From: Anaeromassilibacillus sp001305115
GTDB taxonomy: Bacteria; Bacillota; Clostridia; Oscillospirales; Acutalibacteraceae
NCBI GenBank assembly: GCA_042854365.1
Contig: AP031437.1
Location: 1,612,001-1,676,000, forward strand
DNA length: 64,000 bases
Reading direction: 5' to 3'
Under the pieces are notes generated by a model. That model was not told the DNA's origin. It saw only the letters and a program-made list of their open reading frames with translations, and searched no databases. Both the position numbers and the translations under genes were made by a program. The stretch's first letter is position 1, and the number at the start of each line of letters is the position of its first letter. Shown here one piece after another: positions 63,847 to 64,000 of this stretch.

Positions 63847-64000
63847 AGCGGCATCCTCCTTCTATGCCGCCGTGGAAGCTGTCAGGACAAAGAAAAAACG
63901 GCGGCTCGAATCGAAGCGCCGTGAAGAAAGTGCTTTTGCGCGCAGAAAACCGACTGCCCCGTGGCGGTTTTTTCTTTTCTGCCGCCGGACAGATCATGGA
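63847..64000. other. Window end, element-derived sequence
   Basis: It contains a terminator-like hairpin (AAAAAACCGCC...GGCGGTTTTTTC near 63930-63975) on either strand. No gene is supported. Confidence 0.4.

Noticed and set aside
1..64000. CRISPR array
   Set aside because: No array of short direct repeats with regular unique spacers was seen; the only tandem array has 162-bp units.

Overview
The window looks like a chromosomal segment of a low-to-mid GC Gram-positive anaerobe of the class Clostridia, probably order Oscillospirales (Ruminococcaceae/Oscillospiraceae-like). Grounds: strong AGGAGG-type ribosome binding sites, sigma-A promoters, the Firmicutes gene orders tig-clpP-clpX-lon-engB and rplS-lepB-rbgA-rnhB-yraN, paired radical-SAM/DUF2344 genes, a SpoIVFB-like protease, an OpuC-type ABC transporter and CsoR-CopA. 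This is inferred from gene content only; no database was searched. Most genes are on the minus strand.

Layout. 0.4-5.4 kb: prfB, an RNHCP protein behind a long leader with its own terminator, a 162-bp tandem repeat array abutting a GNAT gene, and a DUF4261 gene. 5.4-13 kb: an accessory block with a 256-bp duplication and a compact phage-derived cassette (XRE regulator, zinc-ribbon protein, ArpU-like factor, endolysin, XhlA-like protein, holin) that ends in a very large leaderless GH2 glycosidase carrying a phage-baseplate-like N-terminus; a tspO gene sits inside it on the other strand. 13.4-16 kb: a Tet(M)-like ribosomal GTPase fused to a YacP/Rae1-type NYN nuclease domain. 16.9-19.6 kb: osmoprotectant transporter. 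20-31 kb: small stress and regulatory genes (MarR-YczE, cupin, flavin reductase, DUF3788-VOC, MerR-GNAT, CMD protein) and a decayed capsule-regulation operon (cpsC 5'-truncated, cpsD with an amber stop, cpsB and an LCP gene intact). 30.7-33.4 kb: an AT-rich patch with XRE, methyltransferase, GNAT and an aminoglycoside phosphotransferase remnant, beside seven tRNA genes (33.6-34.4 kb). 35.5-54.3 kb: conserved housekeeping core. 54.6-63 kb: ABC-transporter scrap, copper system copA-csoR, aspartoacylase-like gene, ahpC with a domain-permuted AhpF, and a SpoIVFA/B-like pair. 63.3-64 kb: truncated conjugative-element sigma gene with an attenuator-like leader.

How genes may work together. The most unusual unit is the cassette at 6.0-12.9 kb: regulator, late-type activator, endolysin, holins and a giant signal-less enzyme in one direction, without capsid, terminase or tail-assembly genes. 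That is the gene logic of holin/endolysin-dependent protein release (compare TcdE with the large clostridial toxins), here apparently for a glycosidase. Other points: two MerR-type promoters with a near-identical dyad in a 19-bp spacer (cupin and CMD genes) that a local MerR gene could control; copA with an in-frame CopZ domain preceded by its own ribosome binding site; an AhpF homologue with its two halves swapped; and a metallophosphoesterase that seems to have only AUA available as start codon.
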